Notes: generated by a model from the letters alone, not told the origin. A DNA stretch of 64,000 bases from Pseudomonadales bacterium (GCA_028277965.1 JANQFF010000192.1:1-64000), one strand, 5' to 3'; positions 43,701-54,850 are shown, counted from the stretch's first letter. Numbers and translations: made by a program.

Positions 43701-46700
43701 ATGGTATGGCCTCCAGCGCCAGTCTGGCGTGTGCTGGGGAAGCAGGACCGGCGCAAACCGGCCCTGCTTTCCCGGTTTACGCACGCCCGGTTCAGATGTG
43801 CCTGCAGGCTGCTCCTCGCGGGGCTGGGGTTCGCGTTTTTTGCCGGTTCAGCGTTCGCTGTACCCCCTGCAACGCCGATCACAAACACTGCAACGGTCAC
43901 CTATGCAGTAGGTGGTGTGAGTTTTCATAACAGTGACAATGAAGTTGTCATAACCGACGGGTCCTCGGGGAACAGTCCACCGCACGGCGTGGAGGCAACG
44001 CCGTCCGAGATTGAGGAAAACCTGGTTGGTGGCGTTATCGGCGATCTCGTTGTCGAGGATGTGGACCCCGACGATGTACACACCCAGACGGTTTCCGACC
44101 CCCGATTTGAGATAAACGGCAGCACGTTGAAACTTGTCGAAGGCGTCAGCCTCGACTTTGAAGCCGAATCTGAAATCACGGTCTCGATAACCGTGACTGA
44201 TTCAGACGGGAATATTCTAGTTCACCCACTTGTCATATCGGTACTAGATGTAAACGAGCGACCAACGGACATAGATCTGTCTGACACGACAGCACCCGGG
44301 GAGCCGGGAGGCCTGGTAGGAGATCTGTCGACTGTAGATCCGGATAGTGGCGACAGTCACGTTTATTCGGTCGACGATCCCCGATTCGAAATTGCCGGGA
44401 GCGAACTGAAGGTGGTGGATGGCGAACTCCTGCCGCCGGGGACTGTCACCATCGTGATCACGACGACGGATTCGGGCGGACTTACACACAGCGAGACGTT
44501 TGACCTCGAGGTTCTGTCGGATGCAGGTGCGCCCAGTGACATAGTCGGGTTGAGTTATGCATCAGATTCCCCAGGTGTCGACTCGATGTCTGTCGGTCGG
44601 ACCTCCTGCGATCGGGGCAGCGGGTTTGCTCCGTTGTCTCAGCCGGTTTCAGCGTTTGGTGATCCTGTACCGGTACCCGGTAGCGTGGAGTTGCTTCCGA
44701 CCGATCTGATCAAGTCCGGAGATGTGTTATTTCTTTCCGTGACCGACGAAGATGCCAATCGGGATAGCAGCAGTATTGACACTGTGCTCGTCGAGTTGGT
44801 CACCGAAGCCGGTGACAGAGAGTCCCTGATGCTGGCTGAAACCGGAATCGATGACAGCGTCTTTGCCGGATACGTTCAGACTGGCAGAGGCCTGGTGGTC
44901 GGCAGCAGTTGCGTGCTCGAACTCAAAGTGGGAGAGCGAATCACGGCTGCTTACACGGACGCGGACGATAACACCGACGTCGCAACGTTCGAACTCCTGG
45001 TCGATCCTTTCAGCAGGGTGTTTGACAGCCGCAGTGGCAGATTCATCAACGGGGCTGAGGTCACGCTACTCGATGCAGTCACAGGTGCGCCCGCCAGGGT
45101 TTACGAAGATGATGGTACGAATTCCTCCGCGTCGACTGTCACGAGTGGAGATCCGTCCCTTGTGCCCAATGATGGAGTGTATCGTTTTCCTCTGGTGCCG
45201 CTCGGTGACTACATCCTGGCTGTTGTGCCCCCGAATCGGTTCGCTTTCCCCAGTGCGGAGGCAGATGAGGACATACAACTGCTCCCGGGGGCTCCATTTG
45301 CAATGTCGGGCGGGTCCCGGGGATTCGCATTCAGTGTTCAGGCGGGGCCGGTCATACAGATCGATATACCGCTCGATCTGCAGCCCGTGGTCCCCACGCC
45401 AAGTGAACTCGAAGTCCTGAAATTCGTACCTGGCTCCGGCTCACAGCAATCATTACCCGAGACGAGCTGTCTGACTGGTGATGAGTTTGTCGCCTCCGGT
45501 GATCCGTTTGTTTCCGGGCAAAGTGTCAGCCTGCCTGGGCACGTACCGCTGGAACGTTCTCGCAGGTTTGTCAGGGGGGACGCGGTTTTCATCCGTCTTA
45601 CAGATGGCGATCAGGACCTGGATCCGTTTGCGCCCGACCATGTGGATATCGAAATTACGGTATCAGGTCAGCGTGACAGGGAGACCGTACGTTTGCGGGA
45701 GACACGGGACTCTTCAGGTGTCTTTACCGGTTTCATTCAGACGTCTGGTTTTGCTGACTCGACGGTGAACAACTGTGTTCTGGAGTCCGATCCCGCCTCG
45801 GAGGCGGTGGTGAACTATTCGGACCAGGACGATCCTTCGGATACATCGACGGAAGGGTTTCTGCTCGACCCGGGGTTTACGGTGTTTTCCTCAGCAGACG
45901 GGAATTTTCTCGATGGTGCGCGTGTCACGATTGTAGATGCGGCATCAGGCCTGCCAGCCGAGGGTGCCGTATTTGCTTCCGACCGCACCACACGCTTCCC
46001 GACCACTGTGATCAGCGGTGGCAGCGCGGCAGACGAGCTTGGCCGGACGGTCGAGTTTGGAACGGGATCCTTCTTCTTCCCCCACATCGAACCCGGGCGT
46101 TACCGCCTTGAGGTTGAACCGGTTGTTTCACATACGTTCCCGAGCGTTGTGGAGGATGGGCAGCTACAGGCATTGCCAGGTAGCCCTTATGTGCTTGAAA
46201 ACGGTTCACGTGGCCTGGATTTCGAGGTCCTGGGCACCGATCCGACCGGCTTCGATATACCGTTGGATCCTATTGCAGCACAGATGTTTGTCACGAAAGT
46301 CGCCGATAAGGAAGTCGGCGCCATTGGCGATTTTGTGCAGTACCGGATCGGCGTTCAGAACTCTGACACTGCAGGTACGGTATCGGATCTTCGATTGGTT
46401 GATCGTCTGCCAGTTGGATTCCGCTACGTGAAGGATTCCCTGAGGATAGGAGGCAAAGCTGGCGCACCGCAGATATCCGGTACCGGGGAGGACCTTGTCA
46501 TTCATCTCGACAACCTCGCGAACGGTGAGGATGTTGAGGTGCGTTATGTTGTTGAGATATCGGCGGGTGCGGAGCGGGGCGCAGCTCGTAACGAGGCAAC
46601 GGTGGAAGGTACGGGGGTTGGGTCCAGTAACGTCGCGTTTGCCGACGTTCTCGTTCGGGACGATCTTTTTGCGTCGCGGTCATTTCTTGTAGGCCAGGTG

Positions 46701-49700
46701 TGGGACGGGGCTTGTCCGTCTGGCGAAACACCATCGTTGGATCGTCGCGGGCTTGCAGGAGTAAGGGTATGGCTTGAAGACGGTACATTTGTGGTTACCG
46801 ATCAGGAAGGCAAGTATCACTTTGAAGGCGTGGAGTCGGGCACACATATTCTCCAACTCGATGCCGCGACACTGCCGGAAGGGTACGCCGCAATACCCTG
46901 CGAACAGAATACGCGGTTTGCCGGTGAGTCCGGCTCCCAGTTTGTCGATGTTCAACCCGGAACGTTGTGGCGTGCGGATTTCTATGTTTCACCTCCGCCT
47001 CCTGCGGAATACAAACTCGACACGCGACTCGATGCAGTAAGGTCGGGAGAGCGAGTCGACTATACGTATGAACTGAACATCGAGAACGATTCAGATATGC
47101 CGGTTTCAGATGTCGTTGTGACCGTGATGTTGCCAGAAGGTGTCCAATACCAGCCGGGAACGTCGAGTTTCGCCGGTGAAGCTCTCGCCGATCCGGCAGG
47201 AGCGGAGATGGGTGCGCTCAGTTTCAGGTTGCGCGACCCGGGAGCGGGACACCATCAACTGAGTTTTTCAACGAGCACACACACAGAACAACAGGAAGAC
47301 CTGACCGCGCGAGGTGTTGTTCAGATGCAGGTTGCCGGTCAGCGTCAGCGGTCACCAGTGAGCGTGAATGTTGCCGGAACAGACACGTCTGCTGCCGGTA
47401 CCACGCAATCTTTCGTTGTTGAAGGTCCGGAGCCTCGGGAGGTCGAATCACAGCTCCCGTATGAGATACCTGAGCGTGATCGGGGTGCGCGGCCGCCGAT
47501 GGATATCCGCTGGCTCGAAGAAAACGCCCACCGGGTCGGATTTGTCTGGCCCCCGGAACGCTACAATCCGACGATGCCCGCAATTCCGGTGTCAGTCGTT
47601 CATCCGAGTGACGTTCGGCCTCAGTTGATTGTCGATGGCGAATTAGTGAGCCCACTCACGCTGGAAGGGACAATCAGAAGTCCCGGGCAGGGTATCAGCC
47701 TGACTCACTGGGATAATGTTCCAATCTCAGAACGTGACAGTGTCATCGAGGCACAGTTCATGGATCGGGACGGGGCGCGGGTGGACAGATACACGCGAGA
47801 TGTTCACTACAGTGGCGCTCCGGCACGAGCCGAACTGGTTGAAGAGCGTTCTTACCTGAAAGCGGATGGTATCCATCCGCCACTCCTGGCCATACGCCTT
47901 TACGATCGGGCCGGATACCCGCTCCGTGCTGGAACCACGGGGGACTTCAGTGTGCCAGCTCCTTATGAACCCCTCGACAAAGCGAAACACCTCGAGAACA
48001 GCAGAAGTGAATTTGCCAACCGTCGCTACACCATTCTTCGGGATGGCGTTGCGTACATTCAACTTGAACCTACTGTGGCGACGGGAGAAGTCGAGGTCAG
48101 ATTCCAGTTTGATCAGGTCCGGGACCAGCGCGTGCGAGCGCGTCTGGAACCGGGACAACGCGAGTGGATCATGGTCGGATTGGTTGAAGGTACGCTGGGG
48201 CGGCTCAGCAGACACATCGAAGAAACGGGCGTGAGAACGGACGAGACACTGACGGACGGCAGAGTTGCCTTTTACGCCAAGGGTGAGGTGCGGGGTGATT
48301 ACCTCCTGACAATTTCCTACGACACCGACAAGAAATTCGAACGTTCGCTGAGGGAGCAGATCGATCCCAATCAGTATTACACACTGTACGGAGATGGAAC
48401 GTCTCAGCTGCACGATGCCCAGAGTCAGCGCAAGCTGTACCTCAAGGTGGAGAAGGAGCGGTTCGTCACCTTGTTTGGCGATTTTGACACCGGGTTTCAG
48501 AGGTCTGAACTCGCCCGATACGAACGCAGGATGAACGGGATATCTTCCGGGTACTACGGTAGACGAGCAGAAGTGAGTGGGTTTGTCAGCGAGACTGATC
48601 AGGGATTCATTCGTGACGAATTGCGCGGTGACGGGACGTCCGGGGTCTACCGGCTTACAAGGGACCGGCTGGTGCGGAACAGCGAGTCGGTTCGAATCGT
48701 CACACGGGACCGATTCTCTCCGGATCGGATAATCAATGAGCGTGTGCTCACACGGCACCTCGACTACACAATCGATTTCGACCGAGGCCAGCTGTTCTTC
48801 AAACAGCCCGTCTTCAGTCAGGACGAAAACTTCAATCCGGTTTTTATCGACGTTGAATACGAGGTGGGTGGAGACGGACGCAGCGATGAGCTGATAGCTG
48901 GTGTCCGTGCGGCGTATCGGCTGGACGAACAGGATAGTGAAGCAGCAGTCACCTATATAGATGACAGCTCACCTTCAGTTGGAGGAACGCTTACCGGTGC
49001 TGACTTCACGTGGCAGTACGATGAACGCAACAAAATCACACTGGAAGTTGCGCGTTCGCAAACCGAGGCTCGGGGTGGAGCGGGCGCCTACATTGCTCAA
49101 TATGAACATCGTGATGAGGTGCTTGCCGGGAGAATTTACGTGCGCGAGCAGGAGGCTGGATTTGGCCTTGGTCACCAGACGACGCTTGACGATGGAGTCA
49201 GACGTGTGGGTATCGAAGGGGAGTACCGGGTAGGCGACGGGACGATCCTGCACAGCCACGCATACGAGCAAACGGTTCTGGATACTGGAGCGAAACGCAC
49301 CGTGCTCGATGTGGAGGGCGTTCGTCAGATAGACAGGTCCACCTGGTCTGCCGGTCTCCGAGGAGCGGTCGAAGAACTGGAAACTGGCGAGAAGATGCGC
49401 ACGACTCAGTTGCTGCTAGGGGCGACCCAGAGCCGACTCGACAACCGCCTGGTGCTGCGTTCCGACCTCGAACTGGATATCGGCTCCGATTCCGAGGGTG
49501 GTGATTTTCCCTCGAGAAGTGTGTTTGGAGGGGAGTACGAGATCATGCAGGACGTCCGTCTTGTTGCGGAACAGGAATTTTCCTGGAGCGACAGCAGAGA
49601 TACCCGGGACACACGATTCGGCCTGCGGGCCCGACCGTGGACGGGAGCGGATGTCTCAAACACGGTCACGCGACAGCAGGGGGAGAATGGAGACAGGCTG

Positions 49701-50651
49701 TTCGCAACGACGGGTCTTCTGCAACAGTGGCGGGTCAGCGATGACTGGCTGGTAGACGCGGGTCTCGACCGGGTACAGACACTCAAGTCAGACGGTGCCT
49801 CGACGAATCCAGGCAGTCAGATATTCAATCCGGCGCAGCCTCCGGCGTTTGGGAGTTTCGATCAGGACTTTACAGCGATGTTCGCAGGGGTCGCCTACAA
49901 CCAGGAGAACTGGGGTGCGACAGCGAGGATCGAGCACCACCAGGGCGATCTGGCGGACAAGTGGAACTTCCTCCTGGGTGCGGACCGGCAGCTCGGGGAA
50001 GGGCGGGTTGTGAGTTCTTCTATTTCGTATTTCTCTGAAGAGACCGGGGACGGTGCCCGCAACACGAGTGGGGACCTGCGGGTTGGTCTGGCCTGGCGCC
50101 CGGCTGAAAGCGGCTGGACGTTTTTACACCGAAGCGACCTGATCCTGCTCGAGCGGGATGATGATCTGTTCGCGAGCCGATCCAGGAAATGGGTCACCAA
50201 CACTCACGCCAACTACAAAGGTGAGAAACACCAGCTCGCTTTCAATCTTGGCATCAAGTTCATCCTGGACACGATAGATGGGGACGAGTACGACGGCTGG
50301 ACGATGCTTTATGGAGCCGAGTACCGGCGCGATATCTTTAAGCGAATGGATTTTGGAGCGCACGCCACAGCCCGACAGTCCCTGCGATCCAACGTTCGTC
50401 AGTTCTCTGCTGGTGTATCGGCAGGCTTTAATGTCATGCCTGGGGCGTGGCTCAGCGTTGGCTACAATTTTGTCGGTTTCCAGGACGACGATTTCATCGG
50501 GGCTGAGTACACGGCCCGCGGCCCCTATCTCAAGATCCGCATGAAATTCGACGATGCGCTGGCGCATCGGTTCCTCAAGATGACCCGTCTGGCGAAAACA
50601 GATGTGCCCGACCCAGAGCGGATCGCAAGCGTCGAAGGACAACATCGTTGA
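43701..50651 (+). CDS. Giant cadherin-like/DUF11/SdrD-B/beta-barrel surface protein
   Basis: This is a 2316-residue exported protein. The signal peptide ends near residue 52 (FFAGSAFA), after a long basic leader. In order: the NTATV module (~58-95), two cadherin-like repeats (~97-275), a ~280-residue module present twice (~280-560 and ~565-855), a DUF11 domain (~860-985), an SdrD-B-like domain (~995-1090, GLAGVRVWLEDGTFV..DQEGKYHFEGV), a second DUF11 domain (~1103-1220) and further Ig-like parts (~1270-1500). The last ~700 residues look like an outer-membrane beta-barrel, with alternating strands such as RFVTLFGDFDTGF and a YNFVGFQDDDF end region. This suggests self-anchoring in the outer membrane with a long N-terminal stalk. 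Adhesion or envelope assembly is inferred. Confidence 0.82.
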   Translation: MVWPPAPVWRVLGKQDRRKPALLSRFTHARFRCACRLLLAGLGFAFFAGSAFAVPPATPITNTATVTYAVGGVSFHNSDNEVVITDGSSGNSPPHGVEATPSEIEENLVGGVIGDLVVEDVDPDDVHTQTVSDPRFEINGSTLKLVEGVSLDFEAESEITVSITVTDSDGNILVHPLVISVLDVNERPTDIDLSDTTAPGEPGGLVGDLSTVDPDSGDSHVYSVDDPRFEIAGSELKVVDGELLPPGTVTIVITTTDSGGLTHSETFDLEVLSDAGAPSDIVGLSYASDSPGVDSMSVGRTSCDRGSGFAPLSQPVSAFGDPVPVPGSVELLPTDLIKSGDVLFLSVTDEDANRDSSSIDTVLVELVTEAGDRESLMLAETGIDDSVFAGYVQTGRGLVVGSSCVLELKVGERITAAYTDADDNTDVATFELLVDPFSRVFDSRSGRFINGAEVTLLDAVTGAPARVYEDDGTNSSASTVTSGDPSLVPNDGVYRFPLVPLGDYILAVVPPNRFAFPSAEADEDIQLLPGAPFAMSGGSRGFAFSVQAGPVIQIDIPLDLQPVVPTPSELEVLKFVPGSGSQQSLPETSCLTGDEFVASGDPFVSGQSVSLPGHVPLERSRRFVRGDAVFIRLTDGDQDLDPFAPDHVDIEITVSGQRDRETVRLRETRDSSGVFTGFIQTSGFADSTVNNCVLESDPASEAVVNYSDQDDPSDTSTEGFLLDPGFTVFSSADGNFLDGARVTIVDAASGLPAEGAVFASDRTTRFPTTVISGGSAADELGRTVEFGTGSFFFPHIEPGRYRLEVEPVVSHTFPSVVEDGQLQALPGSPYVLENGSRGLDFEVLGTDPTGFDIPLDPIAAQMFVTKVADKEVGAIGDFVQYRIGVQNSDTAGTVSDLRLVDRLPVGFRYVKDSLRIGGKAGAPQISGTGEDLVIHLDNLANGEDVEVRYVVEISAGAERGAARNEATVEGTGVGSSNVAFADVLVRDDLFASRSFLVGQVWDGACPSGETPSLDRRGLAGVRVWLEDGTFVVTDQEGKYHFEGVESGTHILQLDAATLPEGYAAIPCEQNTRFAGESGSQFVDVQPGTLWRADFYVSPPPPAEYKLDTRLDAVRSGERVDYTYELNIENDSDMPVSDVVVTVMLPEGVQYQPGTSSFAGEALADPAGAEMGALSFRLRDPGAGHHQLSFSTSTHTEQQEDLTARGVVQMQVAGQRQRSPVSVNVAGTDTSAAGTTQSFVVEGPEPREVESQLPYEIPERDRGARPPMDIRWLEENAHRVGFVWPPERYNPTMPAIPVSVVHPSDVRPQLIVDGELVSPLTLEGTIRSPGQGISLTHWDNVPISERDSVIEAQFMDRDGARVDRYTRDVHYSGAPARAELVEERSYLKADGIHPPLLAIRLYDRAGYPLRAGTTGDFSVPAPYEPLDKAKHLENSRSEFANRRYTILRDGVAYIQLEPTVATGEVEVRFQFDQVRDQRVRARLEPGQREWIMVGLVEGTLGRLSRHIEETGVRTDETLTDGRVAFYAKGEVRGDYLLTISYDTDKKFERSLREQIDPNQYYTLYGDGTSQLHDAQSQRKLYLKVEKERFVTLFGDFDTGFQRSELARYERRMNGISSGYYGRRAEVSGFVSETDQGFIRDELRGDGTSGVYRLTRDRLVRNSESVRIVTRDRFSPDRIINERVLTRHLDYTIDFDRGQLFFKQPVFSQDENFNPVFIDVEYEVGGDGRSDELIAGVRAAYRLDEQDSEAAVTYIDDSSPSVGGTLTGADFTWQYDERNKITLEVARSQTEARGGAGAYIAQYEHRDEVLAGRIYVREQEAGFGLGHQTTLDDGVRRVGIEGEYRVGDGTILHSHAYEQTVLDTGAKRTVLDVEGVRQIDRSTWSAGLRGAVEELETGEKMRTTQLLLGATQSRLDNRLVLRSDLELDIGSDSEGGDFPSRSVFGGEYEIMQDVRLVAEQEFSWSDSRDTRDTRFGLRARPWTGADVSNTVTRQQGENGDRLFATTGLLQQWRVSDDWLVDAGLDRVQTLKSDGASTNPGSQIFNPAQPPAFGSFDQDFTAMFAGVAYNQENWGATARIEHHQGDLADKWNFLLGADRQLGEGRVVSSSISYFSEETGDGARNTSGDLRVGLAWRPAESGWTFLHRSDLILLERDDDLFASRSRKWVTNTHANYKGEKHQLAFNLGIKFILDTIDGDEYDGWTMLYGAEYRRDIFKRMDFGAHATARQSLRSNVRQFSAGVSAGFNVMPGAWLSVGYNFVGFQDDDFIGAEYTARGPYLKIRMKFDDALAHRFLKMTRLAKTDVPDPERIASVEGQHR

Positions 50652-50725
50652 CCTGACTTTTGCTACCATACGCGATCTTTTTTTGTCGCCAACCTGTCGG
50701 TTGGGACGTCCGGAGTGATCAGAGA

Positions 50726-52810
50726 ATGTATTTGGAGAGAGAGCGCCTGGTCCGCCGATGGGTGGGGATAGTTTTGGCAATCGCGGCAGCAAACCCCGCT
50801 GCAGCTGAAACCGACCCGATCACCATCGAAGAAGTCCTGGTTGTAACCACGCGTGTTTCACAGCCGATCGACGAAATCCCGGCCGCGGTCAGCGTTATTG
50901 GCAGGGATGACGTTCAACTCGGTCGTCAGCAGCTCGGCCTGGACGAGGCGCTCAACCGGGTGCCAGGTGTGTTTGCTCAGAATCGCTACAACTTTGCGCA
51001 GGATTTGCGCCTTGCTGTAAGGGGTTTCGGTGCCCGCGCGAACTTCGGGATACGTGGACTCAAAGTCTATGTCGATGGCATTCCAGAGACTACGGCGGAC
51101 GGCCAGAGTGGTGTTGACGCAATTGATCTGGGAGCAGTGGAGCGGATAGAGATCACCCGGGGACCTTCATCAGCGCTGTACGGAGCATCTTCCGGGGGTG
51201 TCCTGCACCTGTTTACCGAAGATGGCGGTGAGGAGGGTCGCTTGAGTGCCTCGATCCTGGGCGGGGAGGACGGATACAGGAAGTACCAGGTTAAGGCGGG
51301 CGGGCGTGCAGGTGCGGTTGATTACTTCGCCAGCGTGAGCGACCTGACGTATGACGGGTACCGGGACAATGCCAGGGTCGAAGCCACCCAGTTCAACGGT
51401 AAACTCAACTACCAGATGGATAATGCTGATCTCACGGTTGTGGTCGGCGCAGTCGATTCTCCAAAAGCCGAAGATGCCGGTGGTATCACTGCAGCACAGG
51501 TAGCAGCAGAACCGTCTCAGGCGCAGCCGCGGAACCTGTCATCCAATTCGGACGAGGAAGTCGAACAGCAGAAGATCGGGTGGGTTTACAACCGGACGTT
51601 CGATGCCGGTTTTGAACTGACCGTCAGAAATTATTATGTATGGAGAGACTTCGGGGCTTTCCTGCCCATTGGATCACACATCCCCTTCGTAGCGGATGAC
51701 GGTGTCGTTGAGTTCGATCGGTTCTTTTATGGCGGCGGCATGCAGCTGCATTTCCCGGGCACACTGTTCGGTCGGGAGAACCGGTTGGTCGTGGGGTTTG
51801 ATATCGACCAGCAGGAAGACGATCGCCAGCGATACATAAACAACGCAGGCGTGCGTGGTGCCCTCAGCTTCGATCAGATCGAGGAAGCCGAGACTTACGG
51901 GGTGTACCTGCGGAACGAGCTAAAAGTTACGGACACGCTCGCCTTCATTCTGGGCGGACGTTACGACGATGTGGAACTGAGCGTTGATGACAAGTTCATT
52001 GCGAATGGAGACCAGTCCAGCACCCTCGACTTTGATGAATTCAGCCCCATGGCAGGTATCGTCTGGCAGATGAGCGACCTGACGAACGTGTATGTAAATT
52101 ATGCAACTTCGTTCGAGACGCCCACCTTTACCGAACTGGCAAGCCCGGCTCGCAGCCTGTCCGTCAATCTCGGGGGCTTTAACGATGTGACCGCGCAGGA
52201 AGCCACCAGCTATGAATTGGGTTTGCGCGGGCGTTATCTGAATGACAGGCTCTACATTGATGCAGCGATATACACGATGGATGTCGAGGATGAGATTGCC
52301 AGCGTCTCGAATATCGGAAACCGCTCCTTCTTCGACAATGCAGACACTGAACGAAAAGGATTTGAGCTAACGGCAATCGCCAGTCTGAGTGAACGCTTCG
52401 AACTTTCGCTCGCATACACGCGGGCGAGGTATGAATTCGACAAGTTCGACAGCAGTCCCGGCCTCGTGGGGAACGATCTCCCCGGGCTCCCGGAAACGCA
52501 GTACTTTGCAGAACTCGCGTACCGGCACGAGAATGGTTTCTACGCCATAGCGGATGTCCTCTATGCAGACGATTTTCAGATCAACAACGCAAACACGCTG
52601 ATGAACGAAGATTCCACCGTCTGGAATTTCAGGCTGGGGTACCGCGGCGATGAAGGTCGCTGGCGTGTTTCCCCATATGTCGGGATCCACAATGTGACCG
52701 ATGAGGACTACATGAGTAACGTGCGCATCAACGGGTTTGGCGGGCGTGTGTTCGAACCGGGCCCGGAGCGGTACTTCTACGCGGGCATCACCATAGACTT
52801 TCACCCATAG
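50726..52810 (+). CDS. TonB-dependent outer-membrane receptor
   Basis: This 694-residue receptor starts at ATG 50726. A signal peptide ending PAAA is followed by a TonB-box-like [12 protein letters not shown], then a plug domain ([47 protein letters not shown]) and a 22-strand-type barrel with a [12 protein letters not shown] end (terminal aromatic pattern). Such receptors import siderophores, haem, cobalamin or glycans using TonB energy; the ligand is unknown. It directly follows the giant surface protein (75-base gap), so co-expression is possible. Its stop leads into a short GATCCA-repeat spacer. Confidence 0.93.
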   Translation: MYLERERLVRRWVGIVLAIAAANPAAAETDPITIEEVLVVTTRVSQPIDEIPAAVSVIGRDDVQLGRQQLGLDEALNRVPGVFAQNRYNFAQDLRLAVRGFGARANFGIRGLKVYVDGIPETTADGQSGVDAIDLGAVERIEITRGPSSALYGASSGGVLHLFTEDGGEEGRLSASILGGEDGYRKYQVKAGGRAGAVDYFASVSDLTYDGYRDNARVEATQFNGKLNYQMDNADLTVVVGAVDSPKAEDAGGITAAQVAAEPSQAQPRNLSSNSDEEVEQQKIGWVYNRTFDAGFELTVRNYYVWRDFGAFLPIGSHIPFVADDGVVEFDRFFYGGGMQLHFPGTLFGRENRLVVGFDIDQQEDDRQRYINNAGVRGALSFDQIEEAETYGVYLRNELKVTDTLAFILGGRYDDVELSVDDKFIANGDQSSTLDFDEFSPMAGIVWQMSDLTNVYVNYATSFETPTFTELASPARSLSVNLGGFNDVTAQEATSYELGLRGRYLNDRLYIDAAIYTMDVEDEIASVSNIGNRSFFDNADTERKGFELTAIASLSERFELSLAYTRARYEFDKFDSSPGLVGNDLPGLPETQYFAELAYRHENGFYAIADVLYADDFQINNANTLMNEDSTVWNFRLGYRGDEGRWRVSPYVGIHNVTDEDYMSNVRINGFGGRVFEPGPERYFYAGITIDFHP

Positions 52811-52850
52811 ATCCAAAAAGAGATCCAAAGAGAGATCCAGACTGGATCCA
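52810..52850. repeat. Four GATCCA repeats with ~12-base period
   Basis: GATCCA occurs at 52810, 52822, 52834 and 52845, spaced 12, 12 and 11 bases, in the 61-base gap between the TonB-receptor stop and ppnN. It is a short slippage-type repeat and could alter leader length, but no regulator site was recognised. Confidence 0.6.
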
Positions 52851-52871
52851 AACAGAGACAGGAGCTGAAGT

Positions 52872-54260
52872 GTGCAGATGGATTCGTCTGTTCCTCAACT
52901 CAATCCGAAAAAAGTAGACATCGAGGTTGGTCCGCGGGGCAGCCTGGAACTCCTGTCTCAGCGGGAAATCGATGCGCTGACGACCGGTTCCCGGCACGCT
53001 GAAATCCAGGAACTGTTCAGACGTTGTGCGCTGGCGGTTCTGAACACCGGTAACGAGACGGACGACGCTGCCGCCATCTTCGACGCTTACAGCGATTTCA
53101 CCGTTGAAGTCACCAGGCGCACGCGTGGATTGCAGCTCAATATGCGCAATGCGCCGTCGAGTGCGCTCGTCGACAATCGCATGATCGAGGGTGTTCGCCA
53201 GCATCTCTTCGCCGTCCTGCGTGATGTCGTCTATATCGGTACAGAACTGCAGGAAGATCTGTCGAGTCCGGGTGGCATCACGGACGCCGTGTTTCAGATA
53301 CTGAAAGGCGCTCGGGTCCTCGAACCCGGGCTGCCGCCGCGTCTGGTCGTGTGCTGGGGCGGCCACTCGATCAACCGACTGGAATACGAATACACCAAAG
53401 AAGTGGGTTACCACCTCGGGCTTCGGAGCCTCGATATCTGCACGGGTTGCGGACCCGGCGCTATGAAAGGACCGATGAAAGGGGCTGCGGTCGGGCATGC
53501 CAAACAACGTGTTGCTGGTGCCCGGTTCATCGGTTTGTCTGAGCCAGGCATCATCGCTGCGGAGCCGCCCAATCCGATGGTTAATCACCTGGTTGTTCTG
53601 CCGGACATCGAGAAGCGGCTGGAGGCGTTTGTCCGGCTTGGCCATGCGATCGTCGTGTTTCCGGGTGGCGCCGGGACAGTCGAGGAGGTGCTGTACCTTA
53701 TTGGCATCCTCCTGGATGAGGCCAATGGTCATATTGACCTGCCCGTGGTTTTCACGGGTCCCCCGGAGTCTGCCGGGTATTTCCAGGAGCTCGATGCGTT
53801 CCTGGTGGAGCTGTTTGGCGAAAATGTCCGTGAAAAGTATCAGGTAATCGTGGGTAACGCAGCGAAGGTAGGGGAGTCGATTGCGTCTGCCGTCAAACGC
53901 GTGCGGCGCAATCGCAGGAAAACGGGTGACGCGTATTACTTCAACTGGCTGTTGAACGTTCCGGAGCCCCACCAGCAGCCGTTCGACGTGACACACAAAA
54001 CCGTCGAAAAACTGCGTCTCGATCCGGAGTCGACTCCGCTGGAACTTGCAGTCGCTGCCCGACAGGCGTTCAGCGCAGTCGTAACAGGAAACGTCAAAGA
54101 TCACGGCATCCGCATGGTTAAGGACAAAGGACCATTTACCCTTCACGCCGATGGTCGCATCGCCGGTGCTCTCGACCGGATCCTGCGTGCGTTTGCCGAC
54201 GATGGTCGAATGAAACTCCATGGTGAGTACGTCCCCTGCTACAAGGTTGTTGGTCAGTGA
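52872..54260 (+). CDS. ppnN: Nucleotide 5'-monophosphate nucleosidase (LOG family)
   Basis: This 462-residue cytoplasmic enzyme is of the PpnN/YgdH type, cleaving purine and pyrimidine nucleoside monophosphates to base and ribose 5-phosphate. The LOG signature appears as [16 protein letters not shown] and PGGAGTVEE; the N- and C-terminal extensions typical of PpnN are present. GTG 52872 is favoured because AGGAG lies 8 bases upstream; ATG 52878 is an alternative. The stop overlaps ccmA (GTGA at 54257), an unusual coupling to cytochrome c maturation. Confidence 0.93.
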   Translation: MQMDSSVPQLNPKKVDIEVGPRGSLELLSQREIDALTTGSRHAEIQELFRRCALAVLNTGNETDDAAAIFDAYSDFTVEVTRRTRGLQLNMRNAPSSALVDNRMIEGVRQHLFAVLRDVVYIGTELQEDLSSPGGITDAVFQILKGARVLEPGLPPRLVVCWGGHSINRLEYEYTKEVGYHLGLRSLDICTGCGPGAMKGPMKGAAVGHAKQRVAGARFIGLSEPGIIAAEPPNPMVNHLVVLPDIEKRLEAFVRLGHAIVVFPGGAGTVEEVLYLIGILLDEANGHIDLPVVFTGPPESAGYFQELDAFLVELFGENVREKYQVIVGNAAKVGESIASAVKRVRRNRRKTGDAYYFNWLLNVPEPHQQPFDVTHKTVEKLRLDPESTPLELAVAARQAFSAVVTGNVKDHGIRMVKDKGPFTLHADGRIAGALDRILRAFADDGRMKLHGEYVPCYKVVGQ

Positions 54261-54850
54261 GCCTGGTCGAGCTTCACGAGATCAGCTGCCGACGCGACAA
54301 CATCACGCTATTTGATCCGGTGTCGATAGCTGTTCCGGCGGGCGGGAAAGTGGAAATGTCGGGTCCGAATGGAGCCGGCAAAACGACACTGTTGCGTACT
54401 CTTGCCGGTCTCTTCCAGCAGTATGAAGGCACGTTTTCGTGCTCGACACACCTTTTTCAGGGGCACCGGCCAGGGCTCGATGAACTCCTGGACGCCGTGG
54501 AGAATTTGCAGTGGCACGCGAGTATCGCGGGACAGACGGTCAACGAAAATGAAATCCTGGAAGCCCTTGAGAGGGTTGGCATGATATCCCGGGCGCTCGT
54601 GCCCGTTGCCCGTCTGTCTCAGGGGCAGCAGAGGCGGGTTGCTATGGCACGCTGGCAACTGAGTGGCGCCCGGGTCTGGCTCCTCGATGAACCGCTGACG
54701 GCATTGGACACCGATGCCCAGGAGCTCCTGGTGAGTATGATTCAGGAGCACTGCGCGGGCGGAGGCGCCGCGGTTTATGCAACACATACACCGGTCAAGC
54801 TCGATGACAAGGTTGAACTGCGGTTGAGTCCCAGGGGAGACCAGGCGTGA
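54257..54850 (+). CDS. ccmA: Haem exporter ATP-binding protein CcmA
   Basis: This 197-residue ABC ATPase belongs to the System I haem-release complex: Walker A GPNGAGKT, signature LSQGQQRR, Walker B VWLLDEP. With CcmB, CcmC and CcmD it drives release of haem-loaded CcmE. The GTG start overlaps the ppnN stop, and its own stop overlaps ccmB (GTGA at 54847). Confidence 0.94.
   Translation: MSLVELHEISCRRDNITLFDPVSIAVPAGGKVEMSGPNGAGKTTLLRTLAGLFQQYEGTFSCSTHLFQGHRPGLDELLDAVENLQWHASIAGQTVNENEILEALERVGMISRALVPVARLSQGQQRRVAMARWQLSGARVWLLDEPLTALDTDAQELLVSMIQEHCAGGGAAVYATHTPVKLDDKVELRLSPRGDQA

Noticed and set aside
47727..48758. 343-codon open frame antisense to the giant surface protein
   Set aside because: Low-complexity translation with no domain; the sense strand is continuous coding for the barrel protein.
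52788..54221. 477-codon open frame antisense to ppnN
   Set aside because: It has no recognisable motif, lies wholly opposite a clear PpnN coding sequence, and long antisense frames are expected at this GC content.
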